The notes under the pieces are model-generated. The model did not search any database, was not told where the DNA came from, and saw only the letters and a program-made list of their open reading frames with translations. The translations under genes were made by a program, and so were the position numbers. Source: Planctomycetota bacterium (GTDB lineage: Bacteria; Planctomycetota; SZUA-567; H5-PLA8). From it: a stretch of 64,000 nt of DNA. The stretch's first letter is position 1; each line of letters starts with the position of its first letter. This document shows, piece after piece, positions 60,351 through 64,000 of the stretch. The stretch lies in the NCBI GenBank assembly GCA_023150555.1, contig JAKLKQ010000029.1, positions 1 to 64,000 on the forward strand, read 5' to 3'.

Positions 60351-60713
60351 TCAGGCACGCACACGCTCGTCGCCCTGCACGGGCTTGTCCTTTGCCGGGC
60401 CGACGGTCTTGGCTTCGCTCTCCGCTTCGTCGCCGGGCAGGATCGAACTGAGCTTGCGGTCGAGCACGCGGGTCTCGTCGGCCATCTCTTCGTGAAGAAC
60501 CAGGATGTCGCGCTCCAGCGTCTCGCAGCGTTTGCGCAGTTCCGCCACCTCGTTCTTCAAAGCTGAAATCCGGTCTTCCTCGACACCCTGCATTTTTGCC
60601 ATGAGCCGCCGGTGGTGAAGGTACACGGGCAAGCCGACCACGATGGTGAAGAAGGCGATCGTTGCGATGACGATGCCGCCGCCGACGCCCAGTAGTCCAA
60701 CTAGCCAGTCCAT
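60351..60713 (-). CDS. PspB-like membrane-anchored coiled-coil protein, copy 3
   Basis: A 120-residue protein with an N-terminal membrane helix (GGIVIATIAFFTIVVGLPVY, about 12-31) and a coiled coil with heptads (ISALKNEVAELRKRCETLER). It ends with DETRVLDRKLSSILPGDEAE and KTVGP. The plan of helix, coiled coil and DRKL..ILP is shared with the two genes upstream, and it resembles phage shock protein B, in which the last helix ends in LExILDaExPxW. It lacks the final Trp. The gene starts 7 bases past the stop of copy 2. A weak GGAGC lies before the ATG. Confidence 0.75.
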   Translation of the reverse strand: MDWLVGLLGVGGGIVIATIAFFTIVVGLPVYLHHRRLMAKMQGVEEDRISALKNEVAELRKRCETLERDILVLHEEMADETRVLDRKLSSILPGDEAESEAKTVGPAKDKPVQGDERVRA

Positions 60714-60720
60714 GCCGTTT

Positions 60721-61119
60721 CTAGCTCCGCTGTGCGGCTCTGGTCTCGTCCTGTGGCCCGATGGTCTTGTTCGCCGGCGCAGCATCGGCGTCGGGCAGGA
60801 TCGCGGTAAGCTTGCGGTCAAGCGCGCGCTGCTCGTCGGCCAGCAGTTCGTGCGCGGTGCGGACCTGTCTTTCCAACTCCCCGCAGCGCGCTTCGAGTCT
60901 ACCGCAGCGTTCGGTCAGCGCCGCCACTTCTTTGGCCAGCGATTCTTCGCCGCCCTGGCTCTCGGCGTGCAGCCTGGCCATCTTCTGCTTGTGTGACAAT
61001 AGAAGGGGTAAGGCGATGGCCAGCGCGAAAATGCCGATGATCGCCAAGATGAAAAGACTTCCGAGAACTTCGGTTATGCCCTGACCCAATACCAGGCCGT
61101 TGCAAAAGAGTCCGCTCAT
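60721..61119 (-). CDS. PspB-like membrane-anchored coiled-coil protein, copy 2
   Basis: A 132-residue paralogue with a membrane helix at about 18-41 (VLGSLFILAIIGIFALAIAL) and a coiled coil (VAALTERCGRLEARCGELER). The end is DEQRALDRKLTAILPDADA and KTIGP, almost as in copy 1. Its ATG overlaps the stop of copy 1 by 4 bases, which shows coupled translation. The set may act as membrane-stress sensors or scaffolds like PspB/PspC, but no PspA or PspC is in the window. Confidence 0.78.
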   Translation of the reverse strand: MSGLFCNGLVLGQGITEVLGSLFILAIIGIFALAIALPLLLSHKQKMARLHAESQGGEESLAKEVAALTERCGRLEARCGELERQVRTAHELLADEQRALDRKLTAILPDADAAPANKTIGPQDETRAAQRS

Positions 61120-61433
61120 GCTCGCTGTGACTCCCGCTCCGGGCCGATGGTCTTGCTGGCCGAAACCGCGTCGGCGTCGGGCAGGATCGCATTGAGCTTG
61201 CGGTCCAGCGTGCGCTGTTCATCGGCAAGGAGGTCGTGCACGGTGCGGACCTGTTCATCCAGCTTGGCGCAGCGCCGGTCGAGCGCCTCGCAGGCCTTTC
61301 GGAGTTCGGCGATCTCGGCGGCTGAGGTATCGCCCTGTTTGGCCTGGGCGGACCGGTACTTCGCTCGTTTTGTAAGATAATCCCCAAATATGGCCACCGT
61401 CACGATGATTACGGCGGCCGTCCAGAAATCCAT
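61116..61433 (-). CDS. PspB-like membrane-anchored coiled-coil protein, copy 1
   Basis: A 105-residue protein, first of the operon. A short membrane helix spans residues 3-19 (FWTAAVIIVTVAIFGDY). The coiled coil has AEIAELRKACEALDRRCAKL, and the end reads DEQRTLDRKLNAILPDADAV, then KTIGP. Three tandem paralogues with a constant C-terminal signature and variable N-terminal helices suggest a hetero-oligomer. A GAGGAAT lies near its ATG. Confidence 0.78.
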   Translation of the reverse strand: MDFWTAAVIIVTVAIFGDYLTKRAKYRSAQAKQGDTSAAEIAELRKACEALDRRCAKLDEQVRTVHDLLADEQRTLDRKLNAILPDADAVSASKTIGPERESQRA

Positions 61434-61638
61434 GGGTCGATTCCTCGAGCTTGGCTTGCGCTCCTAATAGTACAGGCATCATTGGAAAGCTTTCAAGCAT
61501 TCCTGGGCCCCGCCGGTTGCAAGAAATCCCATTTTAGGCACAATGAGCATTGGCAGCCTTTCTTCAATGCGCTGCTAGCCGGCCGAGCGCCGCGGGCCGG
61601 CCCCGCAGATCCTGCCGTGGCGCTGGAAAGGCCGATCC

Positions 61639-62439
61639 GTGCCGGTTCTCACGATTCTCTTTTTCGGCGATGTCGTCGGGCGTCCCGGGCGCAGCGGGCT
61701 GTGCCATGGCATTGCCAAGCTGAAGGCTGCCCACGCGCCGGACCTGATCGTCGCCAACGGCGAGAACTCCGCCTCGGGCTCGGGCGTGACCCAGTCGACC
61801 CTGCACAAGATGCTCAGCTACGGCGCCGAGGTAATCACCACCGGCGACCACTTCTTTCGAAACAAGGAGTACGTGACGGTCGTCGATGACCCGCGCGTAT
61901 TGCGTCCCGCCAATTTCCCCAAGGGCGTTGGCGGGCGGGGGTGGGGCGTCTTCGAGACCGCCAAGGGCGAGCGCGTCGGCGTCGTGAATGTGATGGGCCG
62001 CATTTTCATGGAGCCGCTGCAGTCGCCTTACGACGCCGCCGACGAGGCCGTTGCGGCGCTGGCCAGCCAGACGAAGGTGATCCTGGTGGACATGCACGCC
62101 GAGGCCACCAGCGAAAAGATCGCGCTGGGCTGGCATCTCGATGGCCGCGTCAGCGCCATCGTCGGTACCCACACGCACATCCAGACCGCCGACGAGCGCA
62201 TCCTGCCCAAGGGCACCGCCTACATCACCGACCTGGGCATGACCGGGCCGTACGACTCCGTGATCGGCCGTGAAAAGGAGCCGGTGCTCAAGAAGCTTCG
62301 CACGGGCGTGCCCGCGCGCTTCGAAGTCGCCGAGAACGACGTGAAGGCCTGCGGCGTCGTGCTGAAGATCGATTCGGCCACCGGACGCGCGCAGTCCATC
62401 GAACGCTTCCAGGTGCCGCTGGAGGGCAAGCCCGAGTGA
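61639..62439 (+). CDS. ymdB: YmdB-family metallophosphoesterase
   Basis: A 266-residue enzyme of the YmdB family, a dinuclear-metal phosphodiesterase that cuts 2',3'-cyclic nucleotides and controls biofilm and motility choice in Bacillus. Metal motifs are FFGDVVGRPGR at the front, VANGENSASGSG, TTGDHFFRNKE, LVDMHAEATSEK and VGTHTHIQTADE. The length matches the family. Translation starts at GTG 61639 with GGAAAGG upstream. Its stop overlaps the start of xseA by 3 bases. RNase Y lies in the same region, as in Bacillus, supporting an RNA-linked role. Confidence 0.93.
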   Translation: MPVLTILFFGDVVGRPGRSGLCHGIAKLKAAHAPDLIVANGENSASGSGVTQSTLHKMLSYGAEVITTGDHFFRNKEYVTVVDDPRVLRPANFPKGVGGRGWGVFETAKGERVGVVNVMGRIFMEPLQSPYDAADEAVAALASQTKVILVDMHAEATSEKIALGWHLDGRVSAIVGTHTHIQTADERILPKGTAYITDLGMTGPYDSVIGREKEPVLKKLRTGVPARFEVAENDVKACGVVLKIDSATGRAQSIERFQVPLEGKPE

Positions 62440-63722
62440 GCCCCGGAGGGCCGCGCCGCAGTCGGGGGCTACAGGATCCGGCCCGCCGAGCCTCGCGCCC
62501 GGACGCCGATCCGGCGACCGGCAAACCACGCGCGCTGACCGTCACGGAACTCACTCGCCAGGTGAAAGGCGTGCTCGAACGCGGCTTCCCGCCGCTGTGG
62601 ATCGAAGGCGAAGTCTCCAACTTTCGCCGCTACGCCTCGGGGCACTGCTATTTCACGCTCAAAGACGCCGGCGCGCAACTCAGCGCCGTGATCTGGCGCG
62701 GCGCCTTCGGTGCGCTGCGTTTCGAGCCGCAGGACGGCATGCAGGTGCTCGCCCATGGCAGCATCAAGGTCTACGAGCCGCGCGGGCAGTACCAACTCGT
62801 TGTCGACCGTATGGAAGCCAGCGGCCTGGGCGCGCTGGCGGCGGCCTTCGAGCGCCTGAAGGCGCAACTGGCCGAGGAAGGGCTTTTCGACGAGGCGCGC
62901 AAGAAGCCGCTGCCATCGTTCCCGCAGCGCATCGCGCTGGTGACCAGCCCATCGGGTGCCGCGATCCGTGACATGATGAAGGTCATTCTGGGGCGCTGGC
63001 CGACGCTGGAACTCGTTGTCGTGCCCGTGCGCGTGCAGGGCGAAGGCGCCGCGCACGAGATCGCCGAAGGTATTCGTGACGCCAACCGCCTGGGTGGCAT
63101 CGACGTGATGATCGTCGGCCGCGGCGGCGGCAGCATCGAGGACCTGTGGGCGTTCAATGAGGAAATTGTCGCGCGCGCCATCGCGGACTCAAAAATTCCA
63201 GTCGTCAGTGCGGTGGGCCACGAAGTCGACTTCACTATTGCCGACTTTGTTGCCGATGTCCGCGCCGCCACGCCCAGCCACGCCGGCGAATTGGTCGTGC
63301 CTGAGAAGGCTGCCGTCGCCGAGCACCTTGCGCGGTTGCGGGACCAGCTTCCCGCAGCCCTCCGTGAGCGCCTGCGCCTGGCGCGTGAGCGCCTGCGGGC
63401 CATAGGCTCGAGTTATGCGCTGCGCCATCCTGGCGAGCGTCTCCAGGTCCACCGCCAGCGCCTGGATGACCTCCAGGCACGGCTCGCGCCCGCCGCGAAG
63501 GGCCGCTTGGCCGAAGTGCGGGTGCACCTCGAGGGCCTGTCCGGCCAGCTGGAGGGGCTCTCTCCGCTGCGGGTGCTCGAGCGCGGGTACTCGATCACCA
63601 CCTGCGCGAAGGACGGCACGCTGGTGCGTTCGCCCCGCGACGCCCAACCAGGCGAGCGGCTGCGTACCCGGCTGCGAGAAGGCGAGGTGACTTCGACGGT
63701 CGACAAGCCGGAGAACGGCTAG
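62436..63722 (+). CDS. xseA: Exodeoxyribonuclease VII large subunit
   Basis: A 428-residue large subunit of the single-strand-specific nuclease ExoVII. The OB-fold domain is at 25-130 (LTVTELTRQVKGVLERGFPP, VEGEVSNFRRYASGHCYFTL-like, here EGEVSNFRRYASGHCYFTLK). The catalytic domain has ALVTSPSGAAIRDMMKVI, IVGRGGGSIEDLWAFNEEIV and SAVGHEVDFTIADFVADVRA. A coiled-coil C-terminus follows (LARLRDQLPAALRERLRLAR) and the end is VLERGYSITTCAKDGTLVRS. It starts with GTG at 62436, overlapping the ymdB stop. The small subunit follows after 32 bases. Confidence 0.95.
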   Translation: MSPGGPRRSRGLQDPARRASRPDADPATGKPRALTVTELTRQVKGVLERGFPPLWIEGEVSNFRRYASGHCYFTLKDAGAQLSAVIWRGAFGALRFEPQDGMQVLAHGSIKVYEPRGQYQLVVDRMEASGLGALAAAFERLKAQLAEEGLFDEARKKPLPSFPQRIALVTSPSGAAIRDMMKVILGRWPTLELVVVPVRVQGEGAAHEIAEGIRDANRLGGIDVMIVGRGGGSIEDLWAFNEEIVARAIADSKIPVVSAVGHEVDFTIADFVADVRAATPSHAGELVVPEKAAVAEHLARLRDQLPAALRERLRLARERLRAIGSSYALRHPGERLQVHRQRLDDLQARLAPAAKGRLAEVRVHLEGLSGQLEGLSPLRVLERGYSITTCAKDGTLVRSPRDAQPGERLRTRLREGEVTSTVDKPENG

Positions 63723-63754
63723 CGGCCGCGCGAAAGCGGGGTACAAGGAACGCC

Positions 63755-64000
63755 ATGGCCAAGAAGACCAAATCTGCGGACTCAAAGGGAACTGCCGACG
63801 CTCCGTCGCTGGCTTCCTTCGAGAAGACCCTCGCGGAACTCGAGGAAATCGTCCAACAACTCGAGGAAGGCGACAAACCGCTCGACCAGAGCATCGCACT
63901 GTACGAACGCGGCGTGAAGGCGCTGAAGACCTGCCACGCGGTCCTGGACCAGGCGGAGCAACGCATCAAGACGCTGGTCAAGGATGCCGGCGGCAAGCCT
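63755..64000 (+). CDS. xseB: Exodeoxyribonuclease VII small subunit (cut by window edge)
   Basis: The first 82 codons of XseB are in the window. Family marks are LASFEKTLAELEEIVQQLEE, GDKPLDQSIALYERGVKALK and CHAVLDQAEQRIKTLV, which cover nearly the full usual protein. A 17-residue Lys/Ser-rich front (MAKKTKSADSKGTADAP) is longer than in most relatives. A CAAGGAA lies before the ATG at 63755. It is part of the ymdB-xseA-xseB operon. The stop is beyond the edge. Confidence 0.93.
   Translation, partial: MAKKTKSADSKGTADAPSLASFEKTLAELEEIVQQLEEGDKPLDQSIALYERGVKALKTCHAVLDQAEQRIKTLVKDAGGKP

Overview
The window is about two-thirds G+C with very few gene-free stretches. It looks like chromosome of a Gram-negative bacterium from or near the Planctomycetota/PVC assemblage. 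The support is the combination of an ECF sigma factor fused to extracytoplasmic repeats, a giant membrane Ser/Thr kinase with a secreted sensor region, repeated Gfo/Idh/MocA oxidoreductases, sulfatase-like enzymes, a ThuA-like protein and a PhyH dioxygenase, together with LpxB and Lnt, which imply an outer membrane. No rRNA or ribosomal protein is present, so the phylum call is an inference; other bacterial candidate phyla with similar gene content are possible.

Layout. 0-6 kb (minus strand): the start of a ThiF-like E1 enzyme, an ECF sigma factor fused through a membrane helix to three copies of an outer domain, a Sel1-repeat lipoprotein, and a voltage-gated-type channel with an RCK domain whose selectivity filter is not TVGYGD. 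6-16.3 kb (plus strand): a secreted CHAT/caspase-like protein, then an AraC regulator heading a tight eight-gene run of a TIM-barrel isomerase, two Gfo/Idh/MocA proteins, two sulfatase-like enzymes with Thr at the nucleophile position, an ASRT-domain protein with an extra N-terminal domain, and a small protein resembling the C-terminal end of the alkaline phosphatase superfamily. This reads as one catabolic locus for an unknown, probably esterified sugar or polyol. 16.3-29 kb: RlaP-type nucleotidyltransferase, P1 (S58) peptidase, second ECF sigma factor, enolase-superfamily enzyme, tRNA-Asn, PhyH dioxygenase, a 1330-residue Ser/Thr kinase, another Gfo/Idh protein and a ferredoxin missing one cluster cysteine. 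29-46 kb: LpxB with an A+T-rich internal block, two FAD oxidoreductases, ThuA-like protein, M20 peptidase, a matrixin-like protease, a PLP decarboxylase, a CBM9-like/transglutaminase-like protein and an ADP-ribosylglycohydrolase, separated by gaps full of short repeats. 46-57 kb: Lnt, a TPR-like secreted protein, an RND efflux pair, and a psd-pssA-ykgJ operon. 57-64 kb: RNase Y, another sugar isomerase, a four-gene minus-strand operon with three PspB-like paralogues, YmdB, XseA and the start of XseB.

How the genes work together. Three envelope themes recur: envelope building (lpxB, lnt, psd, pssA, RND pump), envelope sensing (sigma-TM fusion, kinase with outer domain, PspB-like trio, RCK channel), and use of external polymers or sugar esters (AraC cluster, ThuA, Gfo/Idh, CBM9-like domain). 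Non-coding gaps hold a dispersed repeat built on CTCTGCGTT units, an inverted-repeat element, a large hairpin element, a pair of operator-like palindromes and a strong sigma-70-type promoter with no gene behind it for 600 bases. No insertion sequence, CRISPR array or prophage was seen.
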